Under the pieces are notes generated by a model. That model worked only from the letters and a program-made list of their open reading frames with translations, did no database searches and had not been told where the DNA came from. This document shows positions 1-10,390 of a stretch of DNA of 64,000 nucleotides, piece after piece. The stretch is from assembly GCA_039619475.1 (NCBI GenBank), contig CM077115.1, forward strand, positions 416,090,557 to 416,154,556. Reading direction: 5' to 3'. This DNA comes from Icerya purchasi (taxonomy: Eukaryota > Arthropoda > Insecta > Hemiptera > Monophlebidae). Numbering within the stretch: position 1 is the first letter of the stretch; each line of letters starts with the position of its first letter. The translations under genes were made by a program, and so were the position numbers.

Positions 1-456
1 TTAAGAATAGTTTTTTTGTAAACATCGCAGATATTTAGTTCAAATGAATATACATTATTTACTTAGTTTACCTGTAGTGCTATGTGTACATATTTATAAA
101 CATTTATACGCACATTATTGTTTAATTTTTTCATAGTATTTAATGTTGTAGTATTTTTACGTGTTTAAATGTTTGAAAGTATTTTACCCGTTTTTCTGTA
201 ATCATCACTTCACAAAATTTGTTTCATAATCATATTTATACATATATTAAACCAGTTTTAAGTGTTTTTTAATTGAGTTTTTTTTTCTGTTTAACACGGA
301 TTGAAAAAATGCAATTAAACAATAGTACGTATATTTAAAAAAAATCAAAACCAATTTTTATACTTGTTACTATGTGACAGTATTCTTTTAATATTCTATA
401 AAAATTCGAAAGATTGCGTCAAGTTGTCTTCTTGTTTATATACTAAATTTATTATA
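1..456. other. AT-rich sequence, nothing recognised
   Basis: No long ORF, repeat end or known motif is visible in this opening stretch. It is very AT-rich with many short A and T runs. Confidence 0.5.
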
Positions 457-890
457 AAGGTTAAAGTGTTATATTTTCAGTACAAACAGATTGAACGAAT
501 TATAATTTTGCATTAAGATTCCTTATGCGATCTATTAAGTGTGCAAATGTTTTTTTAAATCTAAATTTTAACGATGGAAAAGAGCTTTATCCTATTTTTG
601 ACATAAAATAATAATCACGCTACCAGCGAAATTACACACCAGCTCTACCCATATACCGAATATGTCAAATAAGAAAGATTTTTTGAAAATTCGAACTTCC
701 GAAGGGTGAAAAGTTCTAAAAAATACATAAAGTGTTATATATTTGTAAAAAATAGGTTTATTATATTATATTTTGCATGAAGATTGTTTATATTCTGTAC
801 TAAAAGTCCGTTCTTTTAAATTTCGAAATATTAAGGATGGATAAAGGCAGTGTATACTATTTTTAATAGAAGTCAGTATCACGCCGGAGC
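457..890. repeat. Degenerate tandem duplication, period about 270 bp
   Basis: Two blocks, about 457-640 and 728-890, share the same order of words: a TAAAGTGTTATAT start, then TTTTGCAT(t/g)AAGATT, then a T-rich stretch ending near GATGGA(a/t)AA, then CTATTTTT followed by ATCACGC. The copies are quite diverged and need gaps to align, so this is an old duplication if it is real. No coding potential is seen. Confidence 0.3.
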
Positions 891-1794
891 CAGACTGAAT
901 AGTGCTTATAACGAAAAATATTATATGAATATTATACATCGAACTGTGTTTTGCGTTGATACTACAAGTAATTTAGAAACTGCAACAGTTTAAAATCCGA
1001 ATAGCCAATTACTAGCGATAGGGAGAAATAATGATATCCGGTAAAATCACTACTAGCAACGTAAGGAGACAACCATATCTGTCTTATATCGTATCCCAAG
1101 TTAATGAGTTAAATTTTGGTGTGGTTATTTGCTTATGTTAGGAAGAGAGAATGACATTTTCGTTTGATTGCAAAATAGATTTTTTTTTCTTTTGAGTGAT
1201 TTAACAATGTGTTCTGTTTTCGAATTGGTTTCCATGTTTTGGTTTGTTTGGTGTTTATCAACACTCCGGATAATATAGTGTTTGTTCTAAACAGGGACAA
1301 CGTGTATTGTTGCTAGCGACTGGAAACTAAAATGCACATTTGTAACACCTTTTTTCTTTTTTAAATTAGTACACAGTTTTTAAAAAAATTCATTTTCATT
1401 TTTTGCGTTCATGTTCAAAGTTGTTCTGATCAGCACATTTCTTTCGTATCGTTTAGATGGAAATTATTTTGTTTTTGGTGTTTTATTTGCTATATTCGAT
1501 GTTTTTAATCGATTAAAACCATAAGTTTTGTATAATGATTGTAAATTATTTGGCGATGTAAAACTATTGTATTTTCATTGAAATTTTTTTTATTAACATT
1601 TTAAATGTTTTTATTCATTTTGAATGTTCTGTCGTTCTGTTTCACATTTTTCCAGATCTTGAGATCGATTTTTTACCCACTTCCAATCGAGCTACTGCTT
1701 TGAAATTTACCATAGCACTGGGTTTTGGGTAATAATAAAATATTATGTAAAAAATTCGAATCCTCTACCTATTTTATAACTAATAAAATATTAG
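891..1794. other. No gene recognised
   Basis: AT-rich sequence without an ORF above background and without terminal repeats that I could pair. A TTTAATCGATTAAA palindrome lies near 1505-1518, but I attach no function to it. Confidence 0.5.
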
Positions 1795-2215
1795 AATTTT
1801 AGCTCTATATCATCTACTGGTTTACAGTCAACTCTGACCGTTATGACCAGCGAGAGTCGTTTTGTTTTCACAGTTTTGAGCTAAGGCTACAACTCTCGTG
1901 ACCGATGTAAATTTTTTCTCTTAGTCCATCAGTCCAACGCGTACACACTCTACCTCGTCTACCGGAACCGGGTGTCTTTCTCAGCAATGCTGTCTTCTCT
2001 AGATTTTACGACATGTCCGAAAAATTGACGGATTCGTTGGTCATACAATTTGTGGAGCTGCTTTTTGGTTCATCCACTTCTTCTCGTGCAGATCAAATTG
2101 TTTTCCATTCAGTTCAAACTACACGCGACATTCAGCGTCATATTCACGTTTCAAACGTGTCGATGCGTTGTTAAACTTATTTCTTGAGGTCCATATTTCT
2201 GCAACATATAAGAAA
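1795..2215 (-). pseudogene. RTE-like LINE reverse transcriptase C-terminus (decayed)
   Basis: The reverse complement, read across several frameshifts, follows the end of an RTE-type LINE polyprotein. Near 2200 there is an AEIWT stretch resembling the 'ETWTL' block. Near 2030 RQFFGHVVKSREDS matches the RTE 'FGHVLRREDS' block. Near 1930 RGRVCTRWTDGLRE matches 'RGRPRxRWTDGI', and near 1860 there is a degenerate 'DRxRW' block. The order of blocks is correct for the family, but stops and frame changes between them show that it is inactive. The catalytic RT domain and endonuclease are absent, so this is only the 3' part. Subfamily assignment is from memory of the family consensus. Confidence 0.65.
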
Positions 2216-2337
2216 ATAGGGAAAATCATCTTTTCTATTAGTTTCTTCCTTATATACAGAGACAATTTTATATATGTAGATATACATATATATACACATA
2301 TTTACATTTAAAAAGCAGCAAAGATGAGCATAGCAAA

Positions 2338-3260
2338 TACGAGGGCGGTTCAAATATAAACCGGAATTTCGTCAAAAATTTTTATTTTATACTTCAGTGC
2401 TCATATTTTTTACAATTTTTCGAGATAACCCCCCTCGCACGCTACGCACTTTTTCCACCTCTCCGGCAATTTTTTTATTCCTTTTTCGTAAAAATCTGGA
2501 GGCTTGTCACATAGCCATTTGCGCACGAACGATTCCACCTCATCGTTGCTGTCGAAACGTTGTCCACCAAGTGCTTCTTTCAACGGGCCAAACAAATAAT
2601 AATCACAAGGCGACAAATCTGGACTGTAAGGAGGATGTTCAAGTGTTTCCCAGCCCAATTCGGCCAATGTCTCCATCGTGAGCGTACAAACTTCCCAACG
2701 AGTGAATTTCTGTTCAAAATTCAGAAGTCTTGGCACCCATCTGGCTGCAATTTTGCGATAACCTAGCCGATCATGAATTATTGTCTCAATACTACCTATG
2801 CTGATGCCCAATTCGTCGGTCATATCGCGTACACGGACGCGTCGGTCAGCCAAAATGAGTTGTTCGATGGCTTTGACGTGTTCATCTGTAATGCTGGTTT
2901 TTGGGCGCCGCGCATGTGCTATGTTTGACACCACTTCACGTCCTTTTCGAAACGCGGAACACCACTCGTACACTTGAGTTTTGGAGAGACACTCATCCCC
3001 GAACTGTTCGCGTAATTTTCGGTAAATTTCCACGGATTTTACGTCGTCTTTGACTAAAAAACGAATAATGATGCATTGCGCAACAGACACTGGTACTTCT
3101 TTTTCACTCATGGCTCTAACTACACTAAAAAGTGAGCTTACGCGGTTCTAATTGCTCTACATAACAAACCGGTCTAACTGCCAGTGCAACCACTTTTTCC
3201 ACAATAAATTTTTCGCGCGTTTATTTAAAAATTCCGGTTTATATTTTAACCACTCTAATA
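2338..3260 (-). mobile_element. mariner-type DNA transposon, internally deleted
   Basis: The element body is 2340-3258 (919 bp). Its two ends are inverted repeats about 28 bp long. The left end starts CGAGGGCGGTTCAAATATAA, and the right end read inward starts TTAGAGTGGTTAAAATATAA. The two line up without gaps and share the inner ATATAAACCGGAATT. A TA dinucleotide flanks each side (2338-2339 and 3259-3260), as expected for Tc1/mariner target duplication. A full-length mariner is about 1.3 kb, so roughly 330-350 bp is missing, matching the gap in the encoded transposase. The copy could be moved only by a transposase supplied in trans. Confidence 0.88.
2410..3111 (-). CDS. mariner transposase lacking the catalytic core (233 aa, ORF still open)
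   Basis: The N-terminal half, residues 1 to about 125, carries the paired helix-turn-helix DNA-binding region of mariner transposases. A HTH_48-like part contains KTQVYEWCSAFRKGRE, and a second HTH contains VRDMTDELGISIGSIETII. At about residue 130 (NFEQKFTRWEVCTLTMETLA) the protein jumps straight to the late catalytic region. It keeps HPPYSPDLSPCDYYLFGPLK, which holds the third Asp of the DD34D triad and the YSPDL motif. The segment with the first two catalytic Asp residues is gone: family length is about 345 aa and this is 233. The join is in frame, so the product would bind DNA and perhaps dimerise but could not cleave. The ATG at 3111 is the first in frame and sits just inside the right TIR region. 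No other gene shares its transcript. Confidence 0.85.
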   Translation of the reverse strand: MSEKEVPVSVAQCIIIRFLVKDDVKSVEIYRKLREQFGDECLSKTQVYEWCSAFRKGREVVSNIAHARRPKTSITDEHVKAIEQLILADRRVRVRDMTDELGISIGSIETIIHDRLGYRKIAARWVPRLLNFEQKFTRWEVCTLTMETLAELGWETLEHPPYSPDLSPCDYYLFGPLKEALGGQRFDSNDEVESFVRKWLCDKPPDFYEKGIKKLPERWKKCVACEGGYLEKL

Positions 3261-3884
3261 ATAGTTGTTTTTGGTTGTAGTCTGTTTTATTTCTGAAGCT
3301 GATAGTCTGGACTACCCATTAAATAATATATGCGTTTTGACATATGTTGGGACTGATAGAATGAATTTTTTGGGTAAGTAGCTCTTGTTTTATCATCATT
3401 CTATTCCGGAACTTTGTTACCATCATTTTATGAAATATTGTGCAACGCTCTTTTCCATATATTCTCACGCACCCACAGTACTTCACAGCAATTTACATAT
3501 TTACTCATGTAATAACAATGCACTTCTGCATACATCTCTATGATGACAAAGATGGAACGAGATAATAGCATATAATTCGAAAAGTAGTTTTGAGTTGGTA
3601 ATATTTTAAAAATTACAAAAGTAAAAATCTGAAAACTGAAGATTTCTTGATAAATTTCGTCAAAATTAGGGAGTTTTAAGTGTCTTAGATTCAATAATTT
3701 TCAATTGCATCGGAGAATTTTTTCTTTTCTTTTTGCCTAAATAATTTTTTGATTTGCGAACATAAATTATATATAAAAAAATGTGTAGCGATAGTGCAGG
3801 CGTGCATACAAGAATGCTGTGAATGATAAAAAGGAATGCACTTACGCCATGTAAATTATATCGAAATATATTTTATAATGTTGA
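3261..3884. other. No gene recognised
   Basis: AT-rich flank between the mariner copy and the DUF8207-like pseudogene. Short ORFs here show no recognisable motif. Confidence 0.45.
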
Positions 3885-4745
3885 ATGCTACGCAGCGTTA
3901 TAATGAAAAAATGTAATGGATTACAGTCCGATTGGAAATCTATTACGAGTAATTCAGCTGTCATGCTTGAACCTATTACAAAACCGTTATTAGATATTCG
4001 GGAAGCACCCCAAAAACCTAAAAGAATGAAAAAGGATTCTGATACAATAATCGATATAACAATGGTAAAACATTGAAAACTTTCTCGTGTCTGTAGGAGA
4101 GCTGATGTTGAGACTGAGGTTAAAGATGAAGAAGACTATGAGAATATTGAAAACAAGCTCGGATATAAACCGATTAGTATACGTGAAATAGATTAATTTC
4201 GAATAGACGACGATGAATCTGTACCAAATGATCGAATATACGGAATACGATATAATGCTAACATTGATGAGTATATGATGGGCCAACGCCGATTTTTTAG
4301 AATCGTAAATGTGGTAAAATTTATTTAGGAAAAGGAAACAAGCGAATAAAATTTCCATCTACATCTGGACGGATTCATTTATTAACGGGGGAACAAGTGT
4401 TGATGAGAACAAATATATAGATAATGGTTTAGCTCAATATAAACAAATACTATTTACGTGTTGCTGGTGTATTAAAAAGTGCCCCATTTCCTAAATATAG
4501 AAAAATAATACGGCCACTTTTTCAGTCTAACGTGTGGTGAAACAAGGAAGAAACATACATATAATACTGAGAGCGAAGTATCTCTTGAAGATCCACATAT
4601 CAATTATTCTGACGATCTTAATTAATTGCTTGAATGATTACTGATACTACGCATGTTTAAACAGTCAAGTAATACAGGTGTAAATAACGAAATTTAGACT
4701 ATAGAAGAAAAGTTAGCCGAAGAAGGGTTTAGCAGTTTTTAAGCT
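3885..4745 (+). pseudogene. DUF8207-like protein of Maverick/adintovirus-type elements (decayed)
   Basis: Read with several stops and frame changes, this stretch follows the order of an arthropod protein family (DUF8207) found many times in genomes and in large virus-like DNA transposons. An early block has MLEPITKPLLDI (about 3964-3999). A central block has DRIYGIRYNANIDEYMMG (about 4230-4284), matching the family's 'YGIRxDxxxxxMGN' signature. KYRKIIRPLF lies near 4500, and a C-terminal block has YSDDLN followed by NTGVNNEI and EEKLAEEGF (about 4605-4740), like the family's 'YWDDPNELVDRL...NEIxSIIEELREAG'. At least four stops interrupt the reading. The function of the intact protein is unknown to me. 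The assignment rests on recalled family signatures. Confidence 0.6.
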
Positions 4746-5794
4746 ATATATTATTAACAGACAATGATGATATATTATAGTTTTAAAATGAACTAATGTT
4801 TATTTTTACGATTATGTTGAATGTAACGAAAATTGTCGAATACATTATAAACATTATTGAATTAGCTCTTACATTAATATCTATGAACATTTCAAAAACA
4901 TAAAATAGACCTAAAAGAATGATGAATCATCATATTCTGACATATAGTGAATGAGATAAATGGAAAAATAACAATAGCTGTTAAAAACAGATTTCTATGG
5001 ATGAACTTGGTAATCTGTATAGAGAAATAAAGAAATGATTTAAAAAAGTGAATGATAATCTGTGTTGAGGAATCTAAAAAAATGTAATGACCCGAATTCT
5101 AAAATAAATGAATAAATTAAGAAGGAAACTGTTAAAGAAAATAATCAGTTATCTGCAATAACATTCAACATCATGATACTTCAGAAAAAAGAATATTCAA
5201 ATTTAAATGAAAAACTGCGTATGCTTTTAATTCCATTATAGATTGTACAAAACGAAATAAATTAATAAATAAAATGTTATATGTATATTGTGTATTATTG
5301 TGCTGCTACAGTGCGGTATGTATAATGCCAAAAATTTTTTTTTTGACTACATTTTTGGAACCAGCTATATACGGTATTGGAATTAATCATTGTAAAAGAT
5401 TGTGAATGTCTATGTATTCATTTAAATTAAAATTTGAAGAGGAGCTGCGTATCATACACAAAACTAAGATTAAATAATAAAATAATGTATCGTGCAGAGA
5501 TTTTGCTCTCCGAAAGATATCACATTAACATCGCGATGGGTTTTTTGTTGAAGTTATATGTTAGTGTAAAGTGCGAGTAAAGTGCTAATGTTACTGTAAT
5601 AGAGAAAAAATAAATAAATTATTAAATAGCTTTCAATGATTAAAATTATATTATCGTTCATCCTCAGCACTAATACGTATTTTGTATAGATATTCATATA
5701 TAGAAATAAGTGTAATATATCCGTGGTCATGCGTTTACTTCCATTATTAAGTGGGTACAATATCAGCTAAGAATAGTCGTGTTGCAGGTTTTTT
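4746..5794. other. No gene recognised; possible further decayed coding sequence
   Basis: Short readable runs on the + strand, for example DELGNLYREIKK near 5000, are broken every 10-20 codons. They could be more of the virus-like element that left the upstream pseudogene. I cannot assign them. Confidence 0.3.
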
Positions 5795-7320
5795 TAAAAA
5801 AATAAGTTGGGGTCCCACAGGGCATACTGTGTCCGGCTGTGAGTGCCCAACACGCTTATCATCGTCTATCCAAAAAAACAAAATATGTTATAATATTTCA
5901 TTATGATTAGTTTGCATAACTATAAAAAGAAAAGAATTTAAAAAAACTACTTATCATCATAACAATTTCATTCTACATAATCGACGAATACGAATGGTCG
6001 ATTCGCCGCCAACAGCCAGTTTGCAATTTATCTAACTTAATGTCACTCATTAATGTTATCAACCAACCATTGCTTAATTAATATTTTCCAAGTTCCTATC
6101 TCTTTTTGCATTATATCTTCTCGGATTCATTCTAGCAGCTTAATTAAAATTATTTCATCCGTATTATCAATCTTACTATTTATGCTTTTTGGTCAAATAA
6201 AATACACCTCCCTATTATTCCTCGTTGTTCTGCTTCTTGTCATCGTAGCCATTGATATATTTGTGGTCTTATATTCAAGCGACCGGTGATAAAAGTAGCA
6301 CATTCTTAGAAACATTTCGTTTCTCTCTGTTCACCAGCTAATATTAAACCTGATCTTTATTGAGGATTATTGCCTTAAAGCATTTCTTTTGCTGATTACT
6401 AATCTTTTTGATTAATGTCCTTTTTACTTCTCCCAAATTGATATTCCATATAAAATTCTTGACAATACTATAACATTATAGTATACACGCAAACTACGGT
6501 ATTGAAAGAGCCAATTTATAAAGTGCAGGTAGCATTTGCCTGATATTATTAGATAAATTTATAATATGCTTGTCGCAAGATAATGTTCTGTCGATGTTTA
6601 ATCCTAAATATTTAACCTCTTCCGTCGTCTCCAGTTGTGTACATCCACAATTCGAAGTAGAAATCAAGCAGTTATGTAAACAATTATTGTTATGCATTGT
6701 AATAGATGGTTTATATGTTCTATATCTAGTAGACGTTCTTGTATACAAAGCTTTCGATTTCTTTATATTATTGATTAGATATTTATCATTCGCCCACCTT
6801 GCAAGAGTTTTTCGGTCTCATGGATGTCACGGTCCTCGATAACGAGTGCTCTGTCATCCGCATAAACAAAGACTGTCAAGTTTTTAACATATTTATGAAG
6901 GGAGTTTGTATAAATCACAAATAACAACGGAGCCAAAATAGTTCCTTCCCTGTTGATACCATTTCCTCTCTACTTAATTCTTCATCGATTTTTACTACGC
7001 ACTTTCTACTATACAAATAACTATCAAACTATTTCTTTTGTCTACCTATGATTCCTATTCCTTTCATATCTCGCAACAATATTTGATGGTTTAGCACATC
7101 GAATGCTTTACTAATGTCTGTAAAAATTATAATAAATTGTTTACCGTTTGCCAACCTTTTATTTATCCTATTTGTCGATACTCTCAACAAAGAGACTATT
7201 GATTTTTCTTCTCTAGAACCAAATTGATTATTAAGCAACAACTCGTTTCCATCCAAATAATTTCTTAGATGAAACGCCAGGTATTGTTCCATAATTTTTG
7301 CTAAAACCGAGATTATAGTT
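5795..7320 (-). mobile_element. Non-LTR retrotransposon (CR1/Jockey-like), 5'-truncated copy A
   Basis: The element runs right to left. Its 3' end lies near 5795-5850, where the reverse complement reads ...GGGCACTCACAGCC...TGTGGGACCCC and then an A/T-rich tail. It continues to about 7320, where reverse transcriptase homology begins abruptly, so the 5' half (ORF1 and endonuclease) is missing, as is usual for LINE insertions. The same 3' end and the same C-terminal protein block recur in copy B at 43085-44400, which makes this a family in the genome. Spacing between the RT blocks is shorter than in an intact RT, so internal deletions are likely. Confidence 0.75.
6494..7316 (-). pseudogene. LINE reverse transcriptase fragment
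   Basis: On the minus strand the reading begins with ISVLAKIMEQYLAF (near 7310), followed by NNQFGSREEKSIVSLL, the QFGFRxxxST block. It continues with FTDISKAFDVLNHQILL (near 7120-7070), the block holding the first catalytic Asp. Near 6860 a second frame has FVYADDRALVIED, the YADD active site. Near 6600 a further frame has EVKYLGLNIDRTLS, the post-catalytic 'KYLGxxID' block. The blocks are in the right order but lie in different frames and are closer together than in an intact RT. The protein is therefore broken and deleted. Related sequence: 43857-44345. Confidence 0.78.
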
Positions 7321-8149
7321 GAATTGTAGTGTACATCTCGAGGAAAAAAATATGCATTTCCACTATCAGATGAAAAAGAATATACCCCCCTATATTTTTT
7401 TGCTGCTAGCTAAAAAAAAGTCCCTGCGATTGCTGAAAATATAGAAACAAAAAAAAAATAATGGTAAATACGATGTTCAGACATTTAAAACATTGCAAAG
7501 GTATACCTCAATGTCATAGCTGAGAGGGTGATGTTAATATTCTTTGATAATACCATACACTCCGATCATGTAGCAAAGTACATATTTTTTAATCTCACTC
7601 TCTCACATTCTGCAACAATTTCTGTACTCGTGATTGTGATGAAAGGCTGTTTCTTACTAACATTCGTATATTTACATGCATGCATGCTCACTCATCCCAT
7701 CGCATATGCAAAAACAATACGATTTCTGCGTAACTTTTTATATTCGCAAAAACTACAATACTATAATATCAGCAATATGTCAGAAAAAAAACAAATGTTA
7801 AAATGAATTATAAATCGATGAAATGAAATAAGAAAAAATATGTATTATTATTTACATGCATGTGATATATTTTTATAAGAAAAATTATAAAAGTTATGAA
7901 AAAGTAAAAAATGAAAAGAAAAAAATAAGTTTTTATTTACATATTACACATATTCCGCTAGCTTACTGCGTCACACTGAAGGCTGTTGTTATGTTCATAT
8001 TCAACTTTCATGTGGTCTAAACACTCCTAAGCGTTCGTTGATTGGATTCGAAAAAGCTGTTTGAATTTCTTAGTCCAAGCAAACTAGAAATTTCCGTTAG
8101 ATCCCCAATACAATATTTTGGTATGGTTTCGGTGATATACTTCAATTCT
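7321..8149. other. No gene recognised
   Basis: AT-rich sequence between the truncated LINE and the polymerase-like remnant. The 92-codon open stretch at 7528-7806 (+) has no recognisable motif. Confidence 0.4.
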
Positions 8150-8345
8150 TTCGGAATGTGTAAACTGCCTTAATTCTATATTTACACTGATTGTTTTCAT
8201 CGCTGCTATCGGAATTTATTAACTTGTATAAACTGATTGACACACCGTTTACTCTTTTGAACGTTTCAATATCAGCTAGTGAGCGAATCGGTAAATGAAT
8301 ATAGGCAAAATCGTACACACCTTTGCGGGATGTTATACTGCCACA
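8150..8345 (-). pseudogene. Maverick-type DNA polymerase B-like remnant, second segment
   Basis: On the minus strand the reading from about 8345 leftward gives PSQNIHFHC, then KGVYDFAYIHLPIRSLADIE, then TFKRVNGVSISLYKL. This resembles the N-terminal region of Maverick/Polinton-like polymerases in arthropods, where a 'PVxLKDIxKFExxNxISVNVYG' block follows the 'AVINVxN...WSVLAAL' block. The latter block lies at 10185-10383 on the same strand. The 1.8 kb between them is an inverted-repeat element, so the two pieces were once one gene. The reading breaks down at a stop near 8155. The exonuclease and polymerase motifs are not seen in the window. Confidence 0.5.
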
Positions 8346-8368
8346 ATGAAAGTGGATATTTTGTGAAG

Positions 8369-10190
8369 GATCTGGTCGGTTACGGGAGGTAAAAGTGCCT
8401 TTGAATCAAACTTTATAAAAAAAATGTATACATCTAAGGCATGAAAAAAGTGATTGATAGTGAAAGTTTCTGACCCCTAGTCCCACAGGGGGTTTCTGTA
8501 GTCGCCATTTAATGATTTTCGGGTTTTAAAGGTATCTCAGCCATTTTTCAATCGATTTAAAAAATTCTTGTCGGAGGTTAAAGATAATGGAAAATTCTAT
8601 AGCGGTGAATGTTTTCAGATTTTTAGAAACGTTCAAAATTTTTAAAATGTCATAAAAAATATTTTAAAAATTCAGTAACGACGAAAAACATATATAACAT
8701 GTCTTACAGTGTAAACTATCTACTGAAATTTTTTCAGATTTTTAAAAGTGGTGGAAGAGGTTCAAAAAAAATAAAAACACGTATTTCTGGCTGAAAACCC
8801 TCTTGAAATTTAACTAATAACAACGGAATAGATATATGTTACGTTTTTAAAGATAACAAGTTTTCTGGAATTTTTTCGGATTTTTAGAACAGATGAAACA
8901 AATCCGAAAAAAAATGAAAACATGCGTTTTTGGCTGAAAAACCTCTGAAACTTCAACTGGAAGCAAACTATAAAATGTAAGTGTTACATAATTTGTCATT
9001 GTGTTACCTAATTTGCTATTATCGGAATTTTAAATTCGTGCAGAATCTTTATATTTTTTTACTTTAAATACGCATGTGCCAGGGCTCATACGGCGGCCCG
9101 CGAGCGAGGCGACTTTCTTCAACTCACTTGAGGCCCCCGTATAAACCCTGGCACATGCGCATATAAAATAGCATGCCTCTTAATTTTGCGCGTCAACGTA
9201 TTTTTGTATCTACGTATTTTTTTGCGTATTTTTAAAGTCCGTAATTGAAATTTTACGTCTAAAATCGGCAAGAGTTTCTCATGTGATTCTAATTATTCAG
9301 GACTAGCTCCGAGTTAGCTTAATTATTACAAATCGTTAAAAAACAATTAAACGATGGCTTCCGATTTTTTTTCCATTTTATTCACTTTTAAAGAATGTTA
9401 AAATAACTTACGGTTTTTCTTAGTTCTAAATATGACACAAATGTGTATTTAAACTAATGCATTATAACTGAAAAATAATAATACTTTTAAGAAATAAAAA
9501 AATATAGAGATTCCGCACGAATTTAAAATTTCCACAATAGCAAATTAGGTAACACAATGACAAATTATGTAACGTACATTTTATAGTTTGCTTCCAGTTG
9601 AAGTTTCGAAGATTTTTCAGTCAAAAATGCATGTTTTCATTTTCTTTTGGATTTGTTTCATCTGTTTTAAAAATCCTTTCATTGTAATATATGTAACATA
9701 TATCTATTTCGTTGTTATTAATTGAATTTCAAAAGGTTTTCAGCCAAAAATGCGTATTTTTATTTTTTTTGAATCTCTTCCACCGCTTTTAAAAATCTGC
9801 AAAAAAATCAGTAGATAGTTTATACTGTCATACATGTTAGTATATATTTTTTTCGTCGTTACTGAATTTTTAAAATATTTTTTATGACATTTTAAAGTTT
9901 TGAACGTTTCTAAAAATATAAATTTAGCGTCTAAAAATCTGAAAACATTCAACGGTATAGAACTTTTCGTTATCTTTAACCTCAGACAAGAATTCTTAAA
10001 ATCGATTGAGAAATGGCTGAGATATCTTAAAAACCCGAAAATCGCTAAATAGTAACTACAGCAGCCCTTCTGTAGGACTAGGGGTCTGAAACTTTTACTA
10101 TCAACTACTTTTTTCATGCCTTAGATGTATATATATTTTTTTATAAAGTTTGATTCAAAGGAATTTTTACCCTCCTTAACCGACTAGACC
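8369..10190. mobile_element. Foldback-type element with about 690-bp inverted repeats
   Basis: The left arm (about 8369-9062) is the imperfect reverse complement of the right arm (about 9493-10190). The outer ends read GGTCGGTTACGGGAGG on the left and GTCGGTTAAGGAGG on the right read inward. The correspondence continues through TTTGATTCAAA(g), CATCTAAGGCATGAAAAAAG, the CCCCTAGTCC(c/t)AC block, the AACGACGAAAAA block and the inner TTAAATTCGTGC(a/g)GAATC. Identity looks like roughly 80-85 percent by eye with small indels. The spacer of about 430 bp holds its own palindrome (9071-9159). No transposase is encoded. It splits a polymerase-like pseudogene. I could not define a clean target-site duplication. 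Confidence 0.75.
9071..9159. repeat. Short GC-rich palindrome in the foldback spacer
   Basis: The left arm 9071-9093 begins CGCATGTGCCAGGG. The right arm 9137-9159 is its reverse complement at 21 of 23 positions, with an internal CGGCGGCCCGCGAGCG region of high GC. It could form a stable hairpin and stands out from the AT-rich surroundings. Confidence 0.7.
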
Positions 10191-10383
10191 CGTTCGCTAG
10201 CACTGCATACATTGAGTTGTTTTTATTTTCGGAATCATTCGGATCCTTGGCATATATGACTGCTCGACGGTTTATTATTTCTTTGGGTAATGCAATCATC
10301 GTTGAACTCGAATCGATTACTGTTGCCGGTAAAAATATTTGTGTTAGGGGTGTTGGTTGAGTATATTGTGTAGTGTGTTTCAT
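10185..10383 (-). pseudogene. Maverick-type DNA polymerase B-like remnant, first segment
   Basis: The minus-strand frame starting at 10383 reads MKHTTQYTQPTPLTQIF, then IALPKEIINRRAVIYAKDPN, then NNSMYAVLAN. It runs into the foldback element just after AVLAN. The 'NRRAVIxxKxxD...xYAVLA' pattern resembles the 'KKAVINVxNxDxxCFxWSVLAAL' block of arthropod Maverick-like polymerase proteins. The next expected block is found in the same orientation across the insertion at 8150-8345. The first Met is only the first in frame; the real gene start may lie further upstream. Confidence 0.5.
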
Positions 10384-10390
10384 CTACTGA

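Noticed and set aside
2397..2766. Two + strand ORFs over the mariner transposase
   Set aside because: They are antisense shadows of the transposase frame and contain no motif of their own.
9740..10117. 125-codon minus-strand ORF in the right foldback arm
   Set aside because: It lies wholly within repeat arm sequence. Its mirror in the left arm is not open, and no domain is visible.
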